Source: Rhizobium sp. BK313 (GTDB taxonomy: Bacteria > Pseudomonadota > Alphaproteobacteria > Rhizobiales > Rhizobiaceae). Taken from it: a DNA stretch of 64,000 nucleotides. Under the pieces are notes generated by a model. That model saw nothing but the letters and a program-made list of their open reading frames with translations. It was not told where the DNA came from and did not search any database. Below, one piece after another: positions 46,945 through 55,780 of this stretch. Numbering within the stretch: the first letter of the stretch is position 1; every line of letters begins with the position of its first letter. The DNA lies in contig NZ_JACHZQ010000002.1 in the NCBI RefSeq assembly GCF_014193655.1, forward strand, positions 801,827 through 865,826. The letters are read 5' to 3'. The position numbers were made by a program, and so were the translations under genes.

Positions 46945-48252
46945 TCAGACGACATCTTTCAACGTCGCATCGAAAGCCTCTAGAAAGCAGCAGGCATCTG
47001 CACGGGAAAACACCAATGGCGGTCGGATTTTCAGGACATTGGCGTGCGGTCCGCTTGCGCTGATAAGAACGTGTCGGTCGCGAAGTCCGTTGACGATTCG
47101 TGCCGCGGCGGCAGATGATGGCTTTCCGCCGTCGATGACATCGACGCCGATGAAGAGACCGGCGCCGCGTACGGACCCAATTAGTGGCGAGCGATTGATA
47201 TATTCTGCGAGCTCGGTTCTAAGATAGGCGCCGACGGCCCGGGCGTTTGCGACCAGCTCCTCTTGCTGAATAACGTTGAGGACGGCCTGACCTGCAGCCG
47301 CTGCGACCGGATTGCCGCCAAACGTGTTGAAGTAACGGGCATTGCGGCCGAAATCGGCGATGATCTCAGGCCGTGCAATCAGCCCTGCCATCGGATAACC
47401 ATTGCCCATCGGTTTACCGATCGTCACCAAGTCCGGAACGACACCGTGGCGCAGAAAACCCCATAGGGCATCGCCTGTGCGCCCGAAACCGGGCTGGACT
47501 TCGTCGGCAACGAAGATGCCGCCGGCCTGGCGGATTGCCGCGACGGCTGACTTCAGGAAGCCGGGCGGATCGGCGATGACGCCGTCACTGGAGAAGATCG
47601 TATCGACGATCAGCATGGCAGGTTTAATCCCGTGTCGTTTGAGGTCGTCAATCGCGGCCTCGACTTCGCGGGCAAAGGCCGCTTCGATTTCAGGCGCAGG
47701 CAAATGCGGATTTGGCGGTGAGATCGTCCTGACGTGGATACCAAGATTGACGTTTGGACCCAGCGAGGGAGAAAACTCAGCGACCGTGCTGGTGACGCCG
47801 TGATAGGCATGCGATGTGACGATGATGCCGGTCCCGCCGGTATAGGTTCTTGCAATTCGAACCGCGAGATCGTTCGCCTCGCTTCCCGTGCAGGTGAACA
47901 TGACCTGGCTGAGTTCGGGTGGACAGGTCGCCGTCAGCGATTCCGCATAGGTCAGGATGTTCTCGTGAAGATAGCGTGTGTGTGTATTGAGCGTTGCGGC
48001 CTGTCGGCTGATAGCCTCGAGAACCGTTGGATTGCCATGGCCGACCGAAGCCACGTTGTTATAGGCGTCGAGGTAGGCTTGACCGCCGGCGTCATAGAGC
48101 CAAACGCCTTCGCCGCGCACGAAATGGACCGGGCGCTCGTAAAAGAGGCGATAGGCCGGCCCGAGCACGCGTTCGCGCCGCGCGATCATCGCCTGCTCCG
48201 CTTCGCTCAAGCGGTTGAAATCGTCAGAGCCAAATGCATTTGCCATCGTCAT
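46945..48252 (-). CDS. Class III aminotransferase-fold enzyme, phospholyase (AGXT2L)-like
   Basis: The 435-residue PLP enzyme has AYNNVASVGHGNPTVLEAI, FTCTGSEANDLAVRIAR, FVADEVQPGFGRTG with Asp250, and LVTIGKPMGNGYPMAG with the PLP Lys280. The combination YNNVASVGH, SHAYHG and GKPMGNGYP is typical of the ethanolamine-phosphate/5-phosphohydroxylysine phospholyase branch (AGXT2L1/2) rather than true transaminases. It overlaps the upstream kinase gene by four bases (ATGA), which fits a kinase-then-phospholyase route for an amino alcohol such as hydroxylysine. ATG 48252 has GGAG upstream. An ordinary aminotransferase role cannot be excluded. Confidence 0.8.
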   Translation of the reverse strand: MTMANAFGSDDFNRLSEAEQAMIARRERVLGPAYRLFYERPVHFVRGEGVWLYDAGGQAYLDAYNNVASVGHGNPTVLEAISRQAATLNTHTRYLHENILTYAESLTATCPPELSQVMFTCTGSEANDLAVRIARTYTGGTGIIVTSHAYHGVTSTVAEFSPSLGPNVNLGIHVRTISPPNPHLPAPEIEAAFAREVEAAIDDLKRHGIKPAMLIVDTIFSSDGVIADPPGFLKSAVAAIRQAGGIFVADEVQPGFGRTGDALWGFLRHGVVPDLVTIGKPMGNGYPMAGLIARPEIIADFGRNARYFNTFGGNPVAAAAGQAVLNVIQQEELVANARAVGAYLRTELAEYINRSPLIGSVRGAGLFIGVDVIDGGKPSSAAAARIVNGLRDRHVLISASGPHANVLKIRPPLVFSRADACCFLEAFDATLKDVV

Positions 48253-49307
48253 GAGAGGTCTCCGATTTTCTGCCGGAAGAAAGCGCCAAGATCCGCGTCG
48301 GTGTGATCGACAAGGCGTGTGAGGCCGGCGAGTGCGATTGGGTGATTGCGAAGAATATAGTCCCGATTGTCCGGGTAAAGGGCGGCGCGCCACTCGGTAA
48401 TGATGACGGTCATCGCAAGCCGTGTACGCAATAAGGTCGGAAGGCAGGTGATTTCCAAGGGATCGAGCGGCCTGACGCGGTGATAGGCTTGAAGCATGGC
48501 AACGGCGTCATCGAGACTGTTTTCGGCGCCGATCTGATATGAGAGCGCGACGGCAAGATCGTTGATCAGCGGCGCTTCGACCATATCCCCGAAATCAATG
48601 ACGCCGGTCACCATGGCGGGATCGGTCTCCGAAACAAGAATATTGTGCGGATTGAAGTCGTTGTGGATAACCTGCCGCCGCAATGTCCGCATCGCCCCGT
48701 TGGCAAGCTTGTCGAAGCTTTCGAGGGCATGACTGACCATCGTTTGCCGCAAAGGCTCGACGTGAGGGACGAAGGCGATCAGCGCCGCGGCATTGCAGAT
48801 GTCCCAAAGTAGGGTCTGCTGCGGTACTTGTGGCCGGAAATCCGCAAGACCCTTGCCGAGAAGCGCAAGCATCTTGCCCAGCGCATCCATCTGCTCGAAG
48901 GAACGCCGTGCCTTGTAAAGTTGCTGACCGTCAAGAAACGTTAGTAGCCGCGCAGTCCGCCGTTTGTCAGCAAGAGGCAGGGCGAGCAGCATCTCTCCAT
49001 TTTTCGTAGGGACGGCGCGCGGCAGCGGCAAGGGCAGTGCCTTAGCTGCGAGGTGGATCAGCGCTTGCGTTTGAAATTCGAGGATGTCGGTACGCTCCGC
49101 CGGATTGGCGATCTTGAGAACGTAGTCGCTACCGGTGTCCGTCTGAATCAGAAAGGTCTCGTCCCGCTCGCTCGACAGCGTCACGGCTCTTCCGGTGATA
49201 CCGAAATGGTCGAATGCGATCGCCTCCACCGTCGCGTGCGAGGTTTTTCCAACCTCGACGTTGAGCGCGTTCTGGTTTTGCTGGATTGGCTCTGATGTCG
49301 AGGACAT
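48249..49307 (-). CDS. Aminoglycoside-phosphotransferase-fold kinase, hydroxylysine kinase-like
   Basis: The 352-residue kinase has the APH/choline-kinase fold: DYVLKIANPAE with the ATP-binding lysine, the catalytic loop VIHNDFNPHNILV (Asp217, Asn222), and the metal-binding VIDFGDM (Asp238). The LLTFLDGQQL and LWDICNAAALI segments resemble the AGPHD1/homoserine-kinase-II-like group. Coupled by overlap to a phospholyase-like PLP gene, it would phosphorylate a hydroxyl of an amino alcohol, after which the partner removes phosphate and ammonia. The substrate is inferred only from the pairing. ATG 49307 has weak ribosome signal. Confidence 0.8.
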   Translation of the reverse strand: MSSTSEPIQQNQNALNVEVGKTSHATVEAIAFDHFGITGRAVTLSSERDETFLIQTDTGSDYVLKIANPAERTDILEFQTQALIHLAAKALPLPLPRAVPTKNGEMLLALPLADKRRTARLLTFLDGQQLYKARRSFEQMDALGKMLALLGKGLADFRPQVPQQTLLWDICNAAALIAFVPHVEPLRQTMVSHALESFDKLANGAMRTLRRQVIHNDFNPHNILVSETDPAMVTGVIDFGDMVEAPLINDLAVALSYQIGAENSLDDAVAMLQAYHRVRPLDPLEITCLPTLLRTRLAMTVIITEWRAALYPDNRDYILRNHPIALAGLTRLVDHTDADLGAFFRQKIGDLS

Positions 49308-49415
49308 AGGATCACGCCTTTATTGACACTGGGCTATGGAGGATGATTGAAACTGGCAAGTGCGATTTGCATTTTGCGTTGCTAAAACCGCCGGCCCCCA
49401 TCGAAAAGAGCCAAG

Positions 49416-50627
49416 ATGCCATCCAGCCCAATTCCCTCTCTCACGGAAAGTTCGCGCCTGGTCTTGCGGGTGGTGGCATCGTCCGGACCGATTACCCGTC
49501 CGCGGCTTGGAGCGATTCTCGATTTGTCGAAGCCGACGATGACTGCGGTTATGAATGAGCTGGGTGCGCTCGGTCTGGTCGCGGCGATCGGCTCGCAGCA
49601 GGGCGCCATGGGTCGCTCCGCGACTGTCTATGCGCTTGGGCCCGCCGCCGGCTACGTTATTGGTATCGACGTCGGCGCGGCGCAAGTGCGTGCCGTCGCG
49701 CAGGGCCTCGATGGCAGTCCGCTTGCAACCGTCGAGCTCAAAATCGCCAAGCAAAGTCGCGCGACGATCGAGGAAGTTGCGTCGGTGGTCGATGACGCCG
49801 CAAAGGCCGCGAGCCTGGCCGTTGGCAGTCGTGGCAAGGTTCTTCGCAGCATCGCGGTTGCCGTTCCGCGCATCGTCTCGAGAAATCGTCTGGGTCAGAA
49901 CAGACGTCGAGCGCCCGAGGCAGTTCTGCAACGGTTGCGTCAGTCGGTCGATGCGCCGATCCTCCTGGAAAATAATGTCAATTGCGCAGCCTTCGGTGAG
50001 CTGCACACCGGCGTAGCGAAAGGTCGCGAGATCTTCGTGTTTCTGCAGGTCGGCGTGCGAGTCGGTCTTGGCATCGTCATCGGTGGTAAATTGTTTCGCG
50101 GCTTCAACGGCGCCGCCGGCGAAGCTGGCCGTATCCCTTTTCCCTGGTCGTTGGACACCGTTCCGGAACGTGAAGGCCTCGAGCATTATCTCGGCTCCGA
50201 TGCGCTGATCGAGCGCTGTATCGCCGGCTGGTCGACGAGCGAGGCACCCGCAACCGCGAGGGAGCTGTTCGATCGCGCGCAGCAAGGCGAAAAAGAGGCT
50301 TTGCTCTGGGTCAACCGGCACGCCGCCGATATTGGACGAATGGTTGCTGGCTGCATCGGTTTCTTTGATCCGGGTCTCGTTGTGCTCGGCGGCGGGGTTG
50401 GACAGAATCCATTGATTTTGGAGGAGGTTCGACATGTGTCGCGCGATTTGAGTTGGGCAACGGAAATTGCAAACAGTACTCTCGGTGCAAACGGCACGGT
50501 TCTCGGCGCAACGCGGCTGGCCGCCGATTACGCATTGGCGAAGATTCTCGGAGAAACGCCGGATGCGACCGTCGTTCTTCCTTGGCAGGAGACTGCGACC
50601 GACGAGCCGCAGCCTTCATTTGGCTAA
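49416..50627 (+). CDS. ROK-family transcriptional regulator
   Basis: The 403-residue protein joins an N-terminal winged HTH (SSGPITRPRLGAILDLSKPT followed by MTAVMNELGALGLV) to a ROK sugar-kinase-like domain with GIDVGAAQVRAV and LLENNVNCAAFGELHTG. The usual GxGxG strand near VFLQVGVRVGLGIVIGG and a Gly-rich HLSG-like region are altered (GFNGAAGEAGRIPF), suggesting sensing rather than catalysis. It is convergent with the SIS gene three bases away and divergent from the kinase. It probably controls the amino-sugar island on both sides. Confidence 0.88.
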   Translation: MPSSPIPSLTESSRLVLRVVASSGPITRPRLGAILDLSKPTMTAVMNELGALGLVAAIGSQQGAMGRSATVYALGPAAGYVIGIDVGAAQVRAVAQGLDGSPLATVELKIAKQSRATIEEVASVVDDAAKAASLAVGSRGKVLRSIAVAVPRIVSRNRLGQNRRRAPEAVLQRLRQSVDAPILLENNVNCAAFGELHTGVAKGREIFVFLQVGVRVGLGIVIGGKLFRGFNGAAGEAGRIPFPWSLDTVPEREGLEHYLGSDALIERCIAGWSTSEAPATARELFDRAQQGEKEALLWVNRHAADIGRMVAGCIGFFDPGLVVLGGGVGQNPLILEEVRHVSRDLSWATEIANSTLGANGTVLGATRLAADYALAKILGETPDATVVLPWQETATDEPQPSFG

Positions 50628-50630
50628 ACG

Positions 50631-51659
50631 TCAGACTTCCGTCGGCGACCATGGTTTCAGTTTCGTATCGGTCTGCCGATAGCGGAAGGTGATGTCAGTC
50701 AGTCCGGCCGCATCCTGCATATCGCCGACGATCATTTGCAACGCCACAATCTGCACGATTGCGTCGGCGACGGGATTGTCGAACCCTGGCACGGTTATGA
50801 CCGTAAGGCCCTGACGCTCGGAGACGTCGTCGCGATTCGTGATCAAAACGGAGGGGCAGCCGAACCCCGCCATATCTTCCGCGATCTTCATCTCGCGGCC
50901 ATGCCCGAAAGCGATGACGCCGGTGCGGGCATCCTGGGATTCCATCGGCCCATGAAGATAGTTCAACGTATCCCAACCGGCCGCGGGAATACGTACTGCT
51001 TCCCGAATGAGCATTGCGCCTTCGCCGGCGGTGGCAAAGCCGGCACCGGCGCCCACGAGATCGATGGAATGGCAGGCCTGGAGGCTGGCTGCGGCGGCCT
51101 GGGCGCCACCAAGCGCCGAACGTAACGTCTCGCGAATGGCTGCCGGAATCTCGTCCCATCTGCCAAAAGAGGCCATGGCGAGCTTGTCGCAAAGAAGCCC
51201 GATAGCCAACAGCATACCGCTATAGCCCGTCGAGCTCGCACCATTATCCGACCCGGATCCGCTCGGAATGACGGCGCCGACCAATTCTGCCAATGGGTTG
51301 CCGCCGCTTCGGCAAATTGCAATGCGGGGCATATGCGCGCGCAAAGCCATGACATCCGATATTTCCCGGCTTTGGCCTGAGGCAGACAATGCCACGAAGG
51401 CTTCTGCGGCACTGTCCACGGCTTGGTAGAGGTCTGTCGGGCAATAGGCGAAAGATGGAATGCCAAGAAGCCGCAGATAACAAGCCCCAACCATGCCGGC
51501 CTGGTAGCTGGCGCCGATACCGGCAAACCCCACCGACTTACCATGGAAGGGATGGAGATCGATCGTCTCCAGCGCTGCCGCAACGGTCTCCAGACCGTGC
51601 GCCAGGCTCTCAGGCTGTCGCGCGACCGCGCCACGATAGCCGATACGTTCATTCGCCAT
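50631..51659 (-). CDS. SIS-domain sugar isomerase/deaminase (AgaS/GlmS-like)
   Basis: The 342-residue protein has two SIS domains. The first holds FAGIGASYQAGMVGACYLR and FVALSASGQSREISDVMAL, whose Ser-Gly-Gln-Ser matches sugar-phosphate binding in GlmS and AgaS. The second holds DLVGAGAGFATAGEGAMLIR and LNYLHGPMESQ, a GlmS-like HGP block. It would isomerise or deaminate an amino-sugar phosphate. ATG 51659 has GGAGAG five bases upstream. The kinase gene lies 14 bases upstream, so phosphorylation followed by isomerisation is a reasonable reading. Confidence 0.85.
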   Translation of the reverse strand: MANERIGYRGAVARQPESLAHGLETVAAALETIDLHPFHGKSVGFAGIGASYQAGMVGACYLRLLGIPSFAYCPTDLYQAVDSAAEAFVALSASGQSREISDVMALRAHMPRIAICRSGGNPLAELVGAVIPSGSGSDNGASSTGYSGMLLAIGLLCDKLAMASFGRWDEIPAAIRETLRSALGGAQAAAASLQACHSIDLVGAGAGFATAGEGAMLIREAVRIPAAGWDTLNYLHGPMESQDARTGVIAFGHGREMKIAEDMAGFGCPSVLITNRDDVSERQGLTVITVPGFDNPVADAIVQIVALQMIVGDMQDAAGLTDITFRYRQTDTKLKPWSPTEV

Positions 51660-51673
51660 TGGTTCTCTCCATT

Positions 51674-52573
51674 TCAAAGGGTGTCGTTACAAAGACGTTG
51701 CGCGATCGCCACGGCGCCGGTGACAGGAGCAGCGCGCAACAGCGTCACCTCGCTGGACGGTGCGACCTTGCGCATCGCGTCGACGAATGCCTCGAAAAGC
51801 TGGGGCTGTTGGACGACAACGCCGCCGCCGATGACAACATGGCGGGCATCGGCGCCGCGGCCTATCAATATTTGAACCAGGTCCGCAAGCGATGCGGCAC
51901 CTTCATTGATCACGCGTGTCGCAAGGGGTGAACCTCGTCTTGCGGCGTCGAACACCACATTCGCATAACTGCCCCAGATCGCAGCACTTCGGGTTTCGTT
52001 CAAAAGGCGGCCGATCTTGGTCGGATCGTTCGTTTGCAGCGTCGTCATCAATTCCGCGACGAGCGGGTCGCCGGTCTGGCCGAGGTCGATCGAGCCGCGT
52101 ATGGCGCGTGCGGCTTCCCTGACGAGGGCCGCGGCGCTGCCCTCGTCTCCGAGAATCCAGCCCCATCCGCCCGCGACCAGCATTTCGTCGTCCGCGGTGC
52201 GGGCGACAGCGATCGAACCCGTTCCCGAAACGACGCCGATTCCGGTTACGAAGCCTGCCGCCGGCACGAGCAGCTCAGAATCGTTGACGACCTTTATCTT
52301 GCCCTCGAGTCTCACGCTGAGGTCGGCCTCAAGCTGCTTGCAATGCTGATCGGTATCGCAGCCATGGGCGCCGATTGCGGTTGCGCAAAGCTTGCCGCCG
52401 GCGATGTCTTTTATGAGCGTGGCGAGCGCGACGGCGTCTCGTTCGCGAACCCAGGTGCGCCAGTCGGAGGAGGCGACGACTCGATCCGCGACTACGCGAT
52501 CGGCGTCTTTGATCAGAATGTGCGTCTTTGTCCCGCCGATGTCGATCCCTGCAACGAGGTCAGCTTGCTTCAT
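51674..52573 (-). CDS. BadF/BadG-type ATPase, N-acetylglucosamine kinase-like
   Basis: The 299-residue sugar kinase of the actin-like ASKHA fold has the phosphate-1 motif GIDIGGTKTHI (residues 9-19), phosphate-2 VVSGTGSIAV, the GGWGWILGDEGSAAALVREA block typical of GlcNAc kinases, and adenosine motif HVVIGGGVVVQ. It should phosphorylate an amino sugar after import. ATG 52573 is preceded by AGGGCG; a longer frame to 52609 lacks homology. It is transcribed divergently from the transporter operon and leads the SIS gene. Confidence 0.88.
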   Translation of the reverse strand: MKQADLVAGIDIGGTKTHILIKDADRVVADRVVASSDWRTWVRERDAVALATLIKDIAGGKLCATAIGAHGCDTDQHCKQLEADLSVRLEGKIKVVNDSELLVPAAGFVTGIGVVSGTGSIAVARTADDEMLVAGGWGWILGDEGSAAALVREAARAIRGSIDLGQTGDPLVAELMTTLQTNDPTKIGRLLNETRSAAIWGSYANVVFDAARRGSPLATRVINEGAASLADLVQILIGRGADARHVVIGGGVVVQQPQLFEAFVDAMRKVAPSSEVTLLRAAPVTGAVAIAQRLCNDTL

Positions 52574-52597
52574 ATGATTTGGCGCCCTAATGAAAAT

Positions 52598-52644
52598 ATA
52601 GTTCGGCAAATTTACAAACTATCTAGCCAGAACGCAAGAACTAT
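52598..52644. promoter_or_regulatory. Inverted-repeat operator candidate between the sugar kinase and transporter operon
   Basis: ATAGTTC (52598-52604) is mirrored by GAACTAT (52638-52644), with an extra AACTAT at 52617-52622. The elements sit centrally between divergent starts at 52573 and 52694. ROK repressors bind AT-rich palindromes of this general size, so the neighbouring ROK protein is the prime candidate binder. Confidence 0.5.
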
Positions 52645-52693
52645 GATTTTCTAGTGATCGTGAACATGCTCTAAAACCAAAAAGGGGAGCGCA

Positions 52694-53944
52694 ATGAGAG
52701 TGACATCGATCGCAGGGCTGCTGGCTGCAGCGACAATCGCCTGGGGCCTTTCTGCGCCCGCCACATTCGCGACTGACATATCCTTCTGGACCTGGCGCCA
52801 GGAAGATAAGGCAGCTTACAACGAACTGTTTGCCGACTTCACAAAAGAAAATCCCGACATTCATGTGAAGTTCGAATCCTTCCCGGATGAGAACTACCCG
52901 ACGATCGTCTCGACCGCGCTGGCAGGCGGCAAGGGTGGGGATGTCATTCACACGCACGCCTATGGCTGGCTTGAGCAGTTCGTGAAGTCCGGCTACTTCG
53001 TGAAGCAGGACAGTTCGAACATGCCCTCCCTTGCCAATATGTCGGCCGACGCGTTGCTCGCGGGCACCTATCGCGGCGACGGCCAAGTCTACTCATTGCC
53101 TTTTGCGTCGCAGACCCTTGGTCTCTTCATCAACAAAGATGTCTTCGAACAAGCCGGCCTGACGCCGCCAAAGACCTGGGATGAGTTCATCACTGTGTCC
53201 AAGGCGTTGAAAGAAAAGGGCATCGTCCCGCTTGCAAACGGTCTCGGCACCAGCTGGTTCAACGAGATGTTCGTTGCGGCCTTCACCGGCCCGTTCCTGG
53301 GTCAGGATTTCGTCTCGGATCTGAAAACCGGCAAGGCGACCTTCAAGGATCCGCGTTACATCGCAGCTCTCAACAAGCTGCTAGAACTTCGCGATTATAT
53401 GTCGCCCGGCTTCGAAGGCATCGACTACGATACGGCGGGTCAGCTTTTTGTGAGTGGACGCGCCGCCATGCTTGCCGGCGGCAGCTTCGATATCGCGACC
53501 TATAAGAGCCAGAACCCGCAGCTTAAAATGGACTTCATCGCGCCGCCGGCAGCCAAGTCCGGCGATATCCCGCAGGCAACCAAATTCTTTGACGGCGGCT
53601 ATGCGGTCAATGCCGCGTCGCCAAACAAGGAAGCGGCCCTGAAGCTGGTTGCCTGGATGGGCACTAAGGAATTCGGCGACAAGTTCACGGCGCTTCTCGG
53701 CAATATTTCGCCGATCAAGGGCGTTGAGGTGAAGGACCCGCTGCTTGCCGAGGTCGCCAAGCTCAACGAGACGGCCATGCCGCACATCAATGTGGTTTAC
53801 TTCCGCTTCGAGAAGCCGACCGGGTCCGAGTTGCTGCAAACCGATATTACGAAGATGATGTCTGGATCCATCACGCCTGAGCAGCTTGGCGCCGACCTCA
53901 CGAATGGCCTTGCCAAGTGGTACAAGCCTTTCCAGGGGAAATAA
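52694..53944 (+). CDS. CUT1 sugar ABC transporter solute-binding protein
   Basis: The 416-residue protein has a Sec signal peptide (SIAGLLAAATIAWGLSAPATFA) and the family 1 binding fold: DISFWTWRQEDKAAYNELFA, GKGGDVIHTHAYGWLEQFVK, SLPFASQTLGLFINKDVFE and the hinge-side GGYAVNAASPNKEAALKLVAW. It heads the operon SBP-permease-permease-ATPase-SDR. ATG 52694 follows GGGGAG. Given the neighbouring sugar kinase and SIS isomerase, an amino sugar or its derivative is a likely ligand. Confidence 0.9.
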   Translation: MRVTSIAGLLAAATIAWGLSAPATFATDISFWTWRQEDKAAYNELFADFTKENPDIHVKFESFPDENYPTIVSTALAGGKGGDVIHTHAYGWLEQFVKSGYFVKQDSSNMPSLANMSADALLAGTYRGDGQVYSLPFASQTLGLFINKDVFEQAGLTPPKTWDEFITVSKALKEKGIVPLANGLGTSWFNEMFVAAFTGPFLGQDFVSDLKTGKATFKDPRYIAALNKLLELRDYMSPGFEGIDYDTAGQLFVSGRAAMLAGGSFDIATYKSQNPQLKMDFIAPPAAKSGDIPQATKFFDGGYAVNAASPNKEAALKLVAWMGTKEFGDKFTALLGNISPIKGVEVKDPLLAEVAKLNETAMPHINVVYFRFEKPTGSELLQTDITKMMSGSITPEQLGADLTNGLAKWYKPFQGK

Positions 53945-53945
53945 A

Positions 53946-54881
53946 ATGACCAACAATCGGCGCCGCTCGACGACTCTTTGGCCGCGGCGCCGGTCGTTGT
54001 GGATCCTCTTTCTGCTGCTGCCGGCCTTGGCCGTGATGACGCTCTTCGTTGTCTGGCCGCTGATTTCGGCTTTGCGTTATGCCTTCTACGACTTCAATGG
54101 CCTGCGGCCGTCGCAATTCATCGGACTTGAAAACTTCCGCAAGGTGCTTTTCGAGCAGCCCTACAGCGATTGGACCTACAACGCCTTCTGGCACAATGTG
54201 ATCGTTTTCCTATCACTGATGATCTTCGAAAACGGGACCGCCTTTCTTGTCGCCTTTGCCCTTCTGAAGGGCCTGCCCGGACACCGAATTCATCAGGTCA
54301 TCGTTTTTCTCCCGGTCGTTTTGTCCTCTGTCATTGTCGGGTTTCTCTGGAAGCTTTTCCTGCACCCGCTCTTTGGCCTCGTGAACGGCGCATTGGCGCT
54401 TGTTCATATCCACGGCCCCGCCTGGCTCGGTAACGAGAATACCGCACTCGGCAGCATCATCTTCGCTAATATCTGGCACTGGCTCGGCTTTCCGACGCTC
54501 GTGCTTCTCGCCGGCATGCAACGCATTTCGGCTGAAGTCATCGAGGCAGCGCGCCTTGATGGTGCCGGCGATTACGTTCTGCTTCGCCGCATCATCTGGC
54601 CGCTGATCGCGCCGAGCGTGACGATCGTTTGTATCCTGACTTTCATCGGCAGTTTCAACTGGTTCGAGATCCCCTATGTCATGGCCGGCTTGACCGGTTC
54701 GCCGGGAGGCTCGACCGACGTGCTCGGCCTCTACTTCTATCGTACCGCCTTTGGCAGCGTCACCAACGGCATCCAGGATTTCGGCCAGGGCAGCGCGCTT
54801 GCCGTGCTGATGTTCATCTTCGTGGCCGGCTTCTCATTCGTTGCTCTGCGGTTCCTTCGCCGCCGCGAAATTCAGCTCTAG
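53946..54881 (+). CDS. CUT1 sugar ABC transporter permease (MalF/UgpA type)
   Basis: The 311-residue permease starts with a basic tail and SLWILFLLLPALAVMTLFVV, has six helices, and carries the coupling loop EVIEAARLDGAGDY. Its start, one base after the binding-protein stop, has AGGGGA upstream, so the two genes are closely coupled. It forms the channel with the permease at 54927. Confidence 0.92.
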   Translation: MTNNRRRSTTLWPRRRSLWILFLLLPALAVMTLFVVWPLISALRYAFYDFNGLRPSQFIGLENFRKVLFEQPYSDWTYNAFWHNVIVFLSLMIFENGTAFLVAFALLKGLPGHRIHQVIVFLPVVLSSVIVGFLWKLFLHPLFGLVNGALALVHIHGPAWLGNENTALGSIIFANIWHWLGFPTLVLLAGMQRISAEVIEAARLDGAGDYVLLRRIIWPLIAPSVTIVCILTFIGSFNWFEIPYVMAGLTGSPGGSTDVLGLYFYRTAFGSVTNGIQDFGQGSALAVLMFIFVAGFSFVALRFLRRREIQL

Positions 54882-54926
54882 AGATCGCGCCTTGCCGTCG
54901 CCCCTCTCAACCCTGCGAGACAAGAC

Positions 54927-55757
54927 ATGAAGACTTCCAACGAGTGGATCAAGAATGGCTCCATTCAGGCGCTTCTCGTGCTGAACGCACTGCTCATGCT
55001 TTATCCACTCCTCGTCATGGTACTTTCGGCGTTCAAGACGAATGCGGAGATTTTCAGTTCACCTTTTGCTTTGCCGCATTCCTTTTCTACGGCAAATCTT
55101 CAGAAGGTCTGGGATCAGACGAACTTCATCCGCTATATGCTGAATTCCTTCGGCGTCACACTAGCCTCGATCGCCTTGATCCTGGTTTTTGGCACCATGG
55201 CGGCTTACGCGATTGCGCGGTATGAGTTCAAGCTTGGCGGTGCGGTCCTGATGTTCTTCATCAGCGGCATGACGGTGCCTTTGAAGCTTGCGATAATCCC
55301 GCTCTTCATCCAGCTTGACGCCCTGCATCTCGTCGACACCTATGCCGGCCTAATCCTCGTCTATGTGGCGATGGGCTTGCCATCGGCCGTTTTTATCTTG
55401 ACTGGCTTTCTGCGGACGCTGCCACGCGAACTCGAAGAATCTGCCCGCATCGATGGGGCGAGCGAATTGCTCATCATGCTTCGCATCATGCTGCCGCTTG
55501 CAAGGCCCGCCATGGTGATCGTGGCAATCCAGAATGCCGTTCCGATCTGGAACGATTTCTTCTTCCCACTGATCCTGATCACCTCCGACGATCTGAAGAC
55601 GCTGCCGCAGGGGCTCACCGTGTTCATTGGTGAGTTCACCACTGATTGGGGCGTGATGTTCACCGGCCTGACGCTGGCGGCGTTGCCGATCACGCTTCTG
55701 TATATCGTCCTTTCCAAGCAGTTCATCGCTGGCATCACCCAAGGCGCTGTGAAATAG
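54927..55757 (+). CDS. CUT1 sugar ABC transporter permease (MalG/UgpE type)
   Basis: The 276-residue membrane protein has six helices (first ALLVLNALLMLYPLLVMVLS) and the EAA-type loop ELEESARIDGASELL. It starts 45 bases after the first permease gene and is followed by the ATPase gene at 23 bases. It completes the translocation pore of this transporter. Confidence 0.92.
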   Translation: MKTSNEWIKNGSIQALLVLNALLMLYPLLVMVLSAFKTNAEIFSSPFALPHSFSTANLQKVWDQTNFIRYMLNSFGVTLASIALILVFGTMAAYAIARYEFKLGGAVLMFFISGMTVPLKLAIIPLFIQLDALHLVDTYAGLILVYVAMGLPSAVFILTGFLRTLPRELEESARIDGASELLIMLRIMLPLARPAMVIVAIQNAVPIWNDFFFPLILITSDDLKTLPQGLTVFIGEFTTDWGVMFTGLTLAALPITLLYIVLSKQFIAGITQGAVK

Positions 55758-55780
55758 GCCGCCCAATAAGGGAAACGAAC

